Shown in pieces: positions 12,309-22,070 of a DNA stretch of 64,000 nucleotides. The DNA is taken from positions 248,001-312,000 of the forward strand of contig LNKV01000005.1 in assembly GCA_001465935.1 (NCBI GenBank), written 5' to 3'. Positions within the stretch are counted from its first letter, which is position 1. Each line of letters starts with the position of its first letter. A program made the translations under genes and the position numbers. The stretch comes from Clarireedia homoeocarpa. Lineage: Eukaryota; Ascomycota; Leotiomycetes; Helotiales; Rutstroemiaceae. The notes beneath the pieces were generated by a model. It saw only the letters and a list, made by a program, of their open reading frames with translations. It searched no databases and was not told where the DNA came from.

Positions 12309-13265
12309 ACCTATTTTTGGTTCCACAGCAAATCATTACACGGTATTCTCCCAGCCTTTCTTCGACCGCTCCCATAGGGCTATCGTAAATGCAGGCCATT
12401 CGGATATTCCATGCCAATGCCAGACTCTGGGTGACCAAATCGCCAAATACGCCGATAAAAAGCAAGAGCAGAAAGTCATGGAAAACTTCAACATGAACCG
12501 CTGCCAGAATATGTTTCACGAAGTTTGGTACTACAAAACCTGGTATCGAGCCCACACACCGACGACTACGCCTACCAGGCGTAGGTGGTATGGGGACTGG
12601 CTAGAGACAGGGGCACGAGTTGGTCGTATGTGAATGCCAACTCGTACGCCCTAGAAGCAGTAGCCATCTATGTTCAACAATACTGAAAAAGCAGCATGTC
12701 GCCTGTGCCGTGGAAAGCGCTGAAACAAGTTGACCCCACTGCAGCCGTCATAGTCTCCCAACCTCCGAATGACACCACAATAGCAAAGAAGTTCAGAGTT
12801 CAGCTGCCGCCTGGGTGGGTAGCACCGACAAGTAACAACGGCGACCCGGACCTGTCTATTTAGGCAGAACTAAATCTGAGCAATGAGCCAGCTCCTTTAT
12901 TATCGTCGTCGGCCTGCAATCAGCACTGAAACCTAATCCAACTTCTCAGGAGGACAATAATGCCTGTCATGGTATCAGTGGCGACTATTGGGCTATGTCC
13001 CGTAAGGTTGTAGTGAGCAACGTCAAGGACTTCTATGACCACTGACCCGCCCGACCAAATAAAAAAGTAAGATACAGAATCTTTTAGTGAGCTTGAATTG
13101 TCTGTCAAGAAGCTCGGTGACGACAAGAAAATTCCAAAAGGATCTCCCGACTGCGCCGCGCGATTTCAGAACGCTGTCATTGATGGTTACGATGGCGGTG
13201 ACAAAATCAATAACCCTCACAACTATAAATTTGGCTCGATTTTGACGAGTGACAGGTAGGAGTAT
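12309..13265 (+). pseudogene. Relic of a HEXXH metalloendopeptidase-like secreted protein
   Basis: Protein-like blocks run in shifting frames: HYTVFSQPFFDRS, ADKKQEQKVMENFNMNRCQN, FHEVWY (12514-12531), ANSYALEAVAIYVQ, and a C-terminal Cys-bearing region with GSPDCAARFQNAVIDG and NPHNYKFGS. This order resembles fungal lysine-specific-type (zincin) metallopeptidase-like proteins in which a HEXXH helix is followed by an Asn-Ala-(Asp/Glu)-x-Tyr-Ala segment. The second zinc-binding His is Tyr here (HEVWY), explained by one CAC-to-TAC change. Stops include TGA at 12684-12686 and TAG at 13257-13259, and at least two frameshifts are needed. The N-terminal part is missing, cut off at the left inverted repeat. 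Confidence 0.6.
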
Positions 13266-13830
13266 AAAATAACACTGTATTTGTAGGTTGTTTGGTGGTT
13301 CGTAGGTATATGGGAGGTTCCCATGCATATGGGAAGCGAAGCCATTTGGGAGGTTCCAGATCAGCGGCGGTGTGGCTATAGTAATCTCGGTAAATTTATA
13401 TCTATTGTAAACGTGTGGCGGCGACATTTGTGGCAGCGCAACACAACGCACTTCGACCAGGGGATGGCGAGGCTTATTACATGTCACTGGACTGACCCCA
13501 AGTACTTTAGCCTTAATTCATCCTAAAAATAGGCTGCGCTTCCCAATGACGCCAATATTTGGGCCGGGCCGCAGATCACCCCGTCCCTCCATCTACCTCA
13601 TCGTACTCTCCTTCATTATCACTCCGTCATATTGTAATCTAGACTCAGCATCACCATTGTCGTGACTACGTATCTGCATAGCGTATCGTTTTGCTTTAGG
13701 CCTCTTGCACCACTGAGGACTAGACTCCTGCAAAATTCCGATAGGCGCTATTCTCTTTCGCAGCCTTGTGGGGTACCCTTCGAGTTTGCACTACGCGCTC
13801 CTAATTACTACTCGCTTTCACACGATAAGT
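13266..13830. other. 5' flank of the NLR, no gene
   Basis: The minus-strand open frame across 13023-13487 is a shadow of the relic and its flank. The remainder is the presumed NLR promoter. From 13717 the NLR frame is open but contains no ATG before 13831. Confidence 0.5.
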
Positions 13831-14340
13831 ATATCGGACATCGAAGCAACAGGCCTTGCACTTGGGATAATATCTACTATCATTTCGATTATTAAAGCTA
13901 CCACCAAAGTCTACGAGGCTGTCAAGAACGAAGCGGATCTTCCAAAGAATTTCAAGAAGTCAGCAACCAAACTCCCTCTTATCTCAAAATTCCTCCAAGA
14001 TACGGAGAGATACATCGAGGCAGCAGACGAGGCAACAAAGACTGCATTTACACCTACTTTGAAAAACTACAAAGCTCAAGCCATACAACTTCGGGGGTTA
14101 TTTGAAAAGGTCATACCAGAAGAGGGTAAATAGAGGTGGAATCGATATATAAAAGCTGCTCGGACCATTGGAAAAGGTTGTCGCATAGAGAACCTAGTTG
14201 GGGGAATTCTGGATGACTTGCAGCTCTTGGCAACGAAGTTTCCAGAAGTGACGACGCTAAGGACGAAGGAACAGCTGGCAAAAGCTGTTGAAGAAGTGGC
14301 TAAGATGGAACCTTTCCTCCCTGATGGCTTCAAACAGATG

Positions 14341-14470
14341 CCTGTGTACGCACACTATGGCAGTGGCTCACAGAATAATAACACTGGGGATGGCATTCAG
14401 TATAACAACTCTGGGACTGGTCATCAAAATTCTGGTTCTGGCACTATGGTTATTGGCAACAATTACAATG
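14341..14470 (+). other. Gly/Asn-rich amyloid-signalling-type motif within the NLR
   Basis: The segment encodes repeated short units (GSGSQNNNTGDG, NNSGTGHQNSGSG, VIGNNYNG). Published sigma motifs in fungal SesB/NLR proteins have the same alternation of Gly, Asn and Gln between an N-domain and the NB-ARC domain. It ends exactly at an intron donor. Assembly into amyloid is inference from composition. Confidence 0.65.
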
Positions 14471-16142
14471 GTACGCCAAAATCCGTAGTATAGCGTATAA
14501 GAATCTGTACCTAATATAACTCTAGTTCATAATTATGCTTTACGCACTATCAACAGTACTGATTCACATGGAAATGTCTACTTTAAAGTACCCCGCGCTT
14601 TGAACAGTCTCTTCACGGGGCGTACCGAGCTACTGAGTCGAATGCAGAAGGTCTTGCGCAGTGACACTACAGTTGCTAAGAAACAAAAGAGGTTTGTTAT
14701 CACAGGGCTAGGAGGCCAGGGAAAGAGCGAGGTCTGCCTCCAAATTGCTCACTTGTTGAAAGACGAGTATATTCACTCTAACGGTCTATTCATAGTATAT
14801 CAGCTGACGGACATAGCTTCTGGGGCATATTTTGGGTCGACGTCGACAAGCCTTCTACCGCTGAGCGTGACTTTATCGCTATTGCAAAGCTACTTGGGCA
14901 CTCTGCTGAAACTGTCTCTGAAGCACATCAATATATTACAACCACGCAGCAAAGCTGGCTCCTAGTCCTTGATAACGCTGACGATCCTGACTTCGACTAC
15001 CAAGTCTACTTTCCACCTGGGAATCACGGCACTGTTCTTATGACATCTCGTGTTGCCGAATGTAGAAAGTATAGTCCAGACGCATTTGAAGCACTAGAGG
15101 GTCTCGGAGAGGATGATTCAAAAAGACTTTTACTCAAATCAGCTGGAATTTCTCCAGAATCTTGGCCAATGCATGATGACCAAGCCAAAGAAGTTGTCGT
15201 CCTCCTTGGATCGCATACTCTTGCTCTAACACAAGCCGGGGCATATATCTGTCAAGGTCACTGTCAACTCCACCAGTACCCTAAGGTTTTCCAGCGGCAG
15301 CGACAACGTCTCTTGAAATACAGACCTAAGCAAGCCCAGTCGAGGTATCGCGATGTGTACGCAACCTTCGAAGCCTCCGCAGATGTCTTGGAACAATCTC
15401 AAACCGAGTCTGCGCGCGATGCTCTTCACTTACTTGAGATTCTGTCGATGTTAGACTCTAGCGTACTTCCTCTTCAGATTTTCGAGGAGGCATGGAAGGG
15501 TTGCAGAAAGATCTCGCAGGGTAGCGATAAGGGTAGAGGTATCAATGAATTCTCTCGAGACCACGTCTTGCGGTTGCCAGAATTTATGGTCCCAGACGAA
15601 GATGAATGGGACCAATTTCGTCTCACCGAGGCCAGTTCTCTCCTTGCCTCGCTTTCATTAGGCACTCTACAAGATTTGAACAGTTGCGTGGGATTATCGA
15701 TGCACCCACTAACTCACGCTTGGGCCAAGGACCGACAGGATTCAAGGCGCCAAGGTGTGGCATGGATCGCAACTGGCTGTGTTATTAGGTTTTCTCGCGG
15801 AAATGCTCGCATGTGGCAAACACAAGAGAGGCGTCTCCTTCCTCACATTTTGTCTTACTTAGACTTAAAGGTCAAGAATGCATTCGACTTTGCATCAAAA
15901 ACAATTATCACTTCAATTCTTCTCGAGTGCGGCTGGGCTCTGCAGAATATGCGACAAGATGGTAGGCTTGACCAATTGCTAAAAGACATGTTCCTTGAGC
16001 TTAGACAGAAACCTGACAAGCCATCGGAAGACTTGTTGCCGCTCTATGACCTTCAAGCAACAAGCCTAATAGATCTTGGGAGGAATGAAGCAGCTAGGGG
16101 GCTGCTCGAGCAGGTGATCAGGATCAGGCAGACCACGCAGCC

Positions 16143-16400
16143 CAAGACGCACCCTGATACGCTCATGACTATGAGCAATTTCGCTGTCGTACTCGAAAAG
16201 CAAGGCAAATATGCTGATGCGGAGGCTATGAACCGCCAAACGCTCGAGATAAAGGAAGAGGTTCTCGGCAAGACAAACCCTTCTACGCTTACGACTATGA
16301 GCAATCTCGCTGTTGTACTCGAAAAGCAAGGCAAATATGCTGATGCGGAGGCTATGAACCGCCAAACGCTCGAGATAAGTGAAGAGGTACTCGGCAAGAC
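16143..16400 (+). repeat. Near-identical 126-bp TPR-coding tandem repeat
   Basis: The unit starting AAGACGCACCCTGATACGCT recurs at 16143, 16269 and 16395 with 126-bp spacing; the third is partial. Each copy encodes one 42-residue TPR unit. High nucleotide identity between the two full copies implies recent duplication or gene conversion, typical of high-identity repeats in fungal NLRs. Confidence 0.85.
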
Positions 16401-16708
16401 GCACCCTGATACGCTCACAAGTGTTCACAATCTTGCTTGCCTACTTCAGTAGAAACAAGAGTATGAAGAAGCATCGCTGCTTTACCAAAGAGTATGTACT
16501 GGCTTTAACTTATCATTAGGCTCCGAACATCCAACCACGAAGGCCTGTATGAAGCATTATTCTAAAATGCTTAATAGTTTACAAGAGTCAAATGGATATA
16601 GTAGCACTTTGTAGCACTGCTTATTCACGGTTAATGTTTCCGATTTATTTATGTATTAATTTTCATGAGAAGAACAATTTTTTTCTTGTGAAACCAAATA
16701 TAAGCTTA

Positions 16709-16753
16709 AATTGTCGCTTCTCTAGAAGTGGCGTCACTTTTGGAGTTTTCATA
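16709..16753 (-). repeat. Right terminal inverted repeat, 45 bp
   Basis: Inverted copy of 12261-12305. It lies 95 bp after the last NLR stop. Short target-site duplications could not be settled by eye. Confidence 0.85.
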
Positions 16754-17683
16754 TTTTTCGATATAATTTGAATTATTCTTCTCTAATTATTTTTGCAACT
16801 ATGAAAAAGAGGGGCTTGGGAGAGTATACTAAACTTATAATATTCTAGAAGGTTCAAGTTTATTCTATAAACATTGTGATTGTGAGAGTCTACGTTCAAG
16901 AAGCTTGGTAACGTAGGTTCAGATTAAACTATAGACGATTCTATGAAGAGAGGAAGGGTGAGAATTCCGTTCCTATACTAATTTATACGTGTGGCTAGCG
17001 CGTTCGGTAACCATAAGCGAAGGCACCGCTTTAGCCACTTCACTCTTGGGTCCCGACCCTCACAGTGATATACTTCGCGATTGCTGGTCATACGATACTG
17101 AGGTTAGCCACTTCTGATAAGTGAGGCTCAGAAGCTTCTAGCGAGTGCGAAGTGGAAGCCGATTTCGTAATCGACCCTAGAACGAACCTCTTCTGTTTAA
17201 TCGGCGACACCTGTTCAGGCCTCTGCAAGGCAATCGGCGATAAATCGCTAATGCTTTTTCTCTATCAAGGAATCTAGATTATAGTAAGCTTTGAAATATA
17301 TATATATAAGAAATTAAAAATTAGAAGGGGAAGGTATTACTATGCAATCTATATTCTTTTTGTTCTTCACTGCAATTCTTTGATTCTTTGATTCTTTGAT
17401 TCTTTGATTCTTTGATTCTTTGATTCTTTGATTCTTTGATTCTTTGATTCTTTGATTCTATTTTATATTGCTAACTAAGTCCTCTGTTAGGAATTATTGG
17501 TTAACAACAATTTGACAGCACAACTCCTTTAATATAAGAACTTGTGAGAATTCATATCAGCTTGAATAATCTCAAACATTTCAATAAAAGATTCTGTTTG
17601 TACTGAGTTTTAATAACCAAAGTATCAGAATCTACATAGATTCCTAGTCTTTTATTGCATAGAAAAGTAGTATTGAGCAAAAG
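16754..17683. other. Intergenic; possible degenerate LTR-like sequence
   Basis: No gene. 16900-17260 is non-coding with two related segments (AGCCACTTCACTCTTGGG near 17034 and AGCCACTTCTGATAAGTGAG near 17105). 17485-17510 (TGTTAGGAATTATTGGTTAACA) looks a little like a copia LTR edge. Evidence for an LTR is weak. Confidence 0.3.
17375..17459. repeat. About 10.5 tandem copies of ATTCTTTG
   Basis: Perfect 8-bp minisatellite, 225 bp upstream of the F-box-like gene start. Copy number is likely variable between strains. Confidence 0.95.
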
Positions 17684-18757
17684 ATGGCCACAATGGGTAA
17701 AACGATCAATGATCTTCCGGCAGAAATTATCATTAAGATTCTGGAACATATTCCCATCATCGAAAGGCAGATCATAGGTACAAAAGTTAAAATCCCTGTT
17801 GGATGCAAGCTTAGTTATCCCCAAATATCAACTGCTACTCTCTTCGGCTTAACTTGTCATAAACACTGGGAGATATTCCGCCACATGATCCCGAAAACCT
17901 TCTTCCTTGATCTTCACTTATCACCACGCTGGAGTATTACGTATTGGCCACAACCACGAGCAAGTTGGATGTTCTTGAGTAGGGAATCTCTTGTGTTTCT
18001 TCTCATTGACTGGATGGCGCCTAATTATCGATTGACCCACGCAAGTCCGTTGAACACGCATTTTGACAATCATCTACACCTGTTGAGCAGCTTTGTTCCT
18101 TGCAAAATCTATGGAAATGGATCATGGCCACTAACTTACATGGATAAGGAGCGGGATATCAGGTTATCGGCTTGGACACGGCTTTGTATTAGTATGCGTT
18201 CTAGAAACAATCCAAACGAACCTACACTTCCACACCCTTTCAATAAAGGAGGCAAATGGTACTTTGCTGCTGGGCAGGCAATAAAGGCGAAGGTATCGAG
18301 CTTTATTCAAAATCCAATTGATGACCCTAGACGCGAGGAATGTAATTGGACTGGTCGAGGCAAGTTTGCGAGGTTGCTACTCACTGTCGAGAAAAATATC
18401 ATGGGTGCTTGGGTGAAGGCTGCGGCTTCGAACACTCCAATCACACAGATTGATCTAGGCAATGATTGGTATTGGCGCCTTGACGCTGATGAGCCCGATT
18501 ATCCATTTCCCAAGGCCAGAAGTGCGGAATGGGTAGACCGAATCATGATGATACCTGATAATGAGTCCGACCTTCACCCCCTTATACAAGACTTTAGACC
18601 GATATTGGATATAGATCCCAATAACGAACCTCTCAGCCACGAACCAACCTGGGAAGAAGTGCGGAGTCGTCATCCGTGTTGCATCTACTGGAACTACTTC
18701 TGTCGCTATAGAGGCAACTTCTGTCGCTATAGAGGCGACCGACAACTGACCGAATGA
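17684..18757 (+). CDS. F-box-like protein, 357 aa
   Basis: Single exon. Residues about 7-30 (TINDLPAEIIIKILEHIPII) are an F-box-like helix, the part that binds Skp1 in SCF ubiquitin ligases. The rest is a Trp-rich region seen in expanded families of fungal F-box proteins of unknown target (WSITYWPQPRASW, KWYFAAGQAIKAKV, LGNDWYWRLDADEPDYPFP). No LRR or WD repeats are seen. A 21-bp direct duplication (18696-18716 and 18717-18737) duplicates FCRYRGN at the C-terminus. Start is ATG 17684; a second Met lies three codons later (ATG 17693). Function beyond SCF adaptor is not inferable. Confidence 0.65.
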   Translation: MATMGKTINDLPAEIIIKILEHIPIIERQIIGTKVKIPVGCKLSYPQISTATLFGLTCHKHWEIFRHMIPKTFFLDLHLSPRWSITYWPQPRASWMFLSRESLVFLLIDWMAPNYRLTHASPLNTHFDNHLHLLSSFVPCKIYGNGSWPLTYMDKERDIRLSAWTRLCISMRSRNNPNEPTLPHPFNKGGKWYFAAGQAIKAKVSSFIQNPIDDPRREECNWTGRGKFARLLLTVEKNIMGAWVKAAASNTPITQIDLGNDWYWRLDADEPDYPFPKARSAEWVDRIMMIPDNESDLHPLIQDFRPILDIDPNNEPLSHEPTWEEVRSRHPCCIYWNYFCRYRGNFCRYRGDRQLTE

Positions 18758-19993
18758 GATTAAAACCTCATTTAGTATACCCAACAGTGAACAGCTACAG
18801 GAGAGCGATTACAGGAAGTGATTAAGGGCGTAGATAGAAGTATGAATAAAGACCTTATACCCTCAATAATAAAAGATAGTTACAATCCCTTGAATATTCC
18901 CAGACTTATTATTATAAAGTGTATCTTAGGTATAAAGAGTATAGTAATACTAATCAGTTAATCTTTAGATTAATAATTTATTTACTTTAATTATCTACTT
19001 CTTCAGAGAGATCGATTAGACCCAAATGCAAGCGCCTCTAAATCTCACACCATCTCCTCCGAACCAATATTCATCTTACTTGCGCCGATCGATTCCTTGT
19101 GATCAACAGATCAATACCCTAGGGCAGTATCACTTACTTTTCTCCTATTCTGCATTCTATTCTCAACCACGAGTAACAACATCGATGAATATTCTAGATT
19201 CTTTCCAAGGCCAGCTACCTCTTTACCGTATGTACTACCTGCCAGCCTAAGACCAATGAGATAATATGGACGAGGCAAGATCAGATGAGATAATATAACA
19301 TAGAATAAGATAGTAAACTTAAGTATCTCATGGGATTTGTTAATTTGATGGACTGTGACCAAATGCCACCGTATGGGAAGCGAGACAAGTAACTTCAGAA
19401 TATAGAATTTGAGAAGATAAAAAATTGATCGAGGTATATGACAGGATTTTAAAATTCAAGAATCAAGAGCTAGGAGTCACCAGATATACATTTTATGATA
19501 CGGATGATGTGGACGATGTGATTGATTGATTTGTGTGAAGCTGCTACTATGTGTAATATGCTAATTTGTACGAGAAGGATATGAACATGAGTGATACTGT
19601 GCGATATGAAGATGCAGAGAATGGTCATAAACGACATGTGACATGCGAAATGTGAACGACGTTGATGCAAAAGATGAAAATGTAAAATGATGCGAAGAAA
19701 TCGAAATGAAAAGAAGTGAAATATCAAGCCAGACTATCTAGTCTGCAAGACTGAGGGTATATGAAGCCATCCATTCATCCATCAAATGCAAATGCCAATG
19801 CCAGTGCCAATGCCAGTGCCAATGCCAGTGTACCAGAACCCAAACCGACCCTAATGCAAATGCAGAGATACATATGCTCAATGAAATTGAATTATTCCCC
19901 TTTCCCCTTCCGAACCAAAACCAACCCAACCTTGTGGTGCCCCTGTTCCAAAAAACGCCTAGTAATGCAAATGTATGATGGTATGTAACTTAT
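18758..19993. other. Intergenic, 1.2 kb
   Basis: AT-rich, with no convincing gene. It contains a 12-bp minisatellite (AATGCCAGTGCC, 19791-19830). Part is the 3' flank of the minus-strand gene ending at 19994. Confidence 0.5.
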
Positions 19994-20650
19994 TCACAGC
20001 GCCCAATGAACTTTCTTCTTGGGCCTCGGACTTGCAACGGCTTTGCTGGAGATCATCGCACTCGCCGGCGCGCTAGCAATCTCTTTTGGTGAGTTCTCAA
20101 TTTTAGCTTCGTCCTCCTCTCTTTCTTCCGTTATTGATCCTAGATCTGGACTTGGTTCGCGCCATGAATGTGGTCGTCGCATTGGCAAGCTTCTTGTTTG
20201 ACCTCGGCCACGACTTTGTGGAGGCGTGAGTCGTACACTCGCCCGGCCTCTTGAGGATGAGAACTCGGGAATGACGATGCCGAGTCCCCTAAGTTGTTCT
20301 CCCATTCTGTGTGCGGCGCGAGATTCCCTGCCGTTTGTGTGGGCTTGCGTGAAATCCTTCAAGCTGAGAGGCATAGCAAAGCCAAATGAGATATCTTCGT
20401 CTTCGTCTTCGGCGATTGGCGCACGTTGTAATGCGGAAGGAGATACCTCTCGAACTTCGGGTTTGGCTTCGTCGTCAGATTCGATACCCGCAGACAAGTC
20501 GTCGATGTCTTCATCGGTGATTTCGTCTGGTGAGGTGAGGAAGTATGAGAACGGATCGTCGTCGATCGTTTCAAAATCTGCTTCATTAGGGCGCAGATGG
20601 ATGATGGTAGGAGGCCATGAGTCTCGACGATTAAGCTCGTTGAAAGGCAT
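19994..20650 (-). CDS. Hypothetical disordered protein with C-terminal PP1-docking-like motif, 218 aa
   Basis: Single exon. The product is acidic in its N-terminal half (DEITDEDIDDLSAG) and Arg/Ser/Pro-rich in the middle (SSRGRASVRLTPPQSRGRG), and looks intrinsically disordered apart from a short segment near 95-125. The last residues, PKKKVHWAL, fit the RVxF docking consensus for protein phosphatase 1 ([RK]-V-x-[FW]). That motif is seen in the sequence; a role as a PP1 regulator is inference. No signal peptide or membrane segment. Start is the ATG at 20650. Confidence 0.6.
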   Translation of the reverse strand: MPFNELNRRDSWPPTIIHLRPNEADFETIDDDPFSYFLTSPDEITDEDIDDLSAGIESDDEAKPEVREVSPSALQRAPIAEDEDEDISFGFAMPLSLKDFTQAHTNGRESRAAHRMGEQLRGLGIVIPEFSSSRGRASVRLTPPQSRGRGQTRSLPMRRPHSWREPSPDLGSITEEREEDEAKIENSPKEIASAPASAMISSKAVASPRPKKKVHWAL

Positions 20651-22070
20651 GATGTATAAGAGAGGAGAGTAGGTGAAGAATAAAAACCTCTCAATAGATC
20701 CGGCTCACGGCCGGTCTATGTACTTTTGGGGCGAGTGCGGGGATGATGCTGATCCGCGCTCGAAGATATTCAAATGTGGAGAATATCTGAGACGATGAGA
20801 GGGAAGCTGCAGAAATATGTACCAAAAGAAAGAAGGATATTCATCGGGACAATTTGGCTATATAGTAAATCACGCTATAGCCTTATCAGAGCCTCTAGTC
20901 ATCCATATTCGTATTGCGCCCTGTAAGATGGTGCGCATGTGGGAAATAATGAATCATCCTTGTGAGACATGCGCGCAGTGCACATACGAATTTTCCCACG
21001 AATTTCCAAGGCAGTGCTCAAAGACCATGGATGAGGAGAGTCACAAATGCATTAAAAACGGTAGTAGGAAAGCAAAAAGCGAGACTTTGAGTTCTTTCAA
21101 TCGTAGCGTATCCCATGTGTGACTCCCAGTATGGACAAGCTTGATAGGAAATGGGTGCCGTGGTGTATGGTGCTGTGTGTAACTCGTGATTGTATGGTCA
21201 ATTAGAAATGGAAGGCATGGCAGCCTTTTGACCAGTCCGGTGACTCCAACGAGATTCCTAAGCACCAAATCAAGCCACAGGCACGAGTGTGATAAAACCG
21301 AGGACTCCGATAGGTCGAGGAATGTGCCGAATGGATCGCACTAATCGTCCCGACGCAGGTGTACATGATCAACAAAGGTCACCGTCGAGTGAGTGGTGTG
21401 GTGTGGGTGTTGAGGTGTGGATTGGAGGTGGGCAGCATGGCAGATGTCAAAGATCGATACTGTCCATGCAAGCATGCTGTGGCTAGTTCATGGAGGGGGG
21501 GGCGATGAAGTTCAGATTTGCGTGCAGATCGGGAAAAGAGGGCGGCGAGGGCGAAGAGGGCGAAGAGGGGGCCAGCGGGTGGTTGACAGTGGATGGGTCG
21601 TGAAGGCCGGTGTGGAGAGCGGGTTGCAGAGCTTGACTCGCACGACTCGTTTGTTTGGCTGATGATGTTGTTAGGCTGACCTTGACTCTGGCGGGCGGTG
21701 CGGGGCGCGATGAAAAAGCAGGGAAAGACGGCCTTGCGCTAAGCTCTTTTCATAGATCACGTGTCGCCACGCCAAAATCGGACTCTGGGACTCAACGAGT
21801 ATCGGTAATCGCGCGTCTTGAAACAAATCAACTCGTGTTCCTGCAGAGGCTGCTCATGCCGAATCGTGCCGGCGCTGCCACATCTTACTGTGCCACCAGT
21901 ATCCTGCACCATCCATATCGCGATCCATCTGACTGTCAAGATCTCTCGTCATTATAGAAGTGGCTAAGGCTCCATACTGGTCCATCATACTGGTGCTCGG
22001 GAGCTTCGTTTATCAAGCTGCGCTATTTTTATATTGTCTTATTGTCTTATCCACTTGAACTCTTCGGAAT
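20651..22070. other. Divergent intergenic region, 1.4 kb
   Basis: Lies between the minus-strand gene at 20650 and the plus-strand gene at 22071. Short frames (20817-21122, 21655-21957) have no protein-like signature. A purine-rich GGGCGAAGA repeat occurs near 21540-21575. Confidence 0.5.

Larger units (their letters stand above)
13831..16614 (+). pseudogene. Fungal NLR: SesB-like N-domain, amyloid-type motif, NB-ARC, TPR; interrupted
   Basis: Segments 13831-14470, 14526-14766 and 14817-16614 join in one frame across introns of 55 and 50 bp. N-domain (residues about 1-165) begins SDIEATGLALGIISTII and resembles the helical N-domain of fungal STAND/SesB proteins. A Gly/Asn/Gln-rich segment (about 170-213) with repeated NNxGxG units matches the amyloid sigma-type motif. 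NB-ARC follows, with P-loop GLGGQGKSE (14705-14731) and Walker B LLVLDNADD (about 14957-14985). TPR units with VVLEKQGKYADAEAMNRQTL end the protein, two nearly identical. Such NLRs act as intracellular receptors in allorecognition or immunity-like cell death. Lesions: ATA where ATG is expected (13831-13833), TAG at 14131-14133, TAG at 16450-16452 followed by a further 53 TPR-like codons. All fit single CpA/TpG-site transitions. Readthrough is possible but unproven. Confidence 0.75.

Noticed and set aside
13023..13487. 154-codon minus-strand frame
   Set aside because: Antisense to the peptidase-like relic, whose plus-strand blocks are more convincing.
16053..16428. Two overlapping minus-strand frames over the TPR region
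   Set aside because: Mirror of the 126-bp TPR repeat; repetition alone keeps these frames open.
16841..17520. Possible solo copia LTR
   Set aside because: TGTTAGG...AACA-like ends and a possible primer-site-like sequence are too weak without a second copy or target-site duplication.
20817..21122. 101-codon Cys-containing frame
   Set aside because: No start context, no domain, and several equally long frames overlap nearby.
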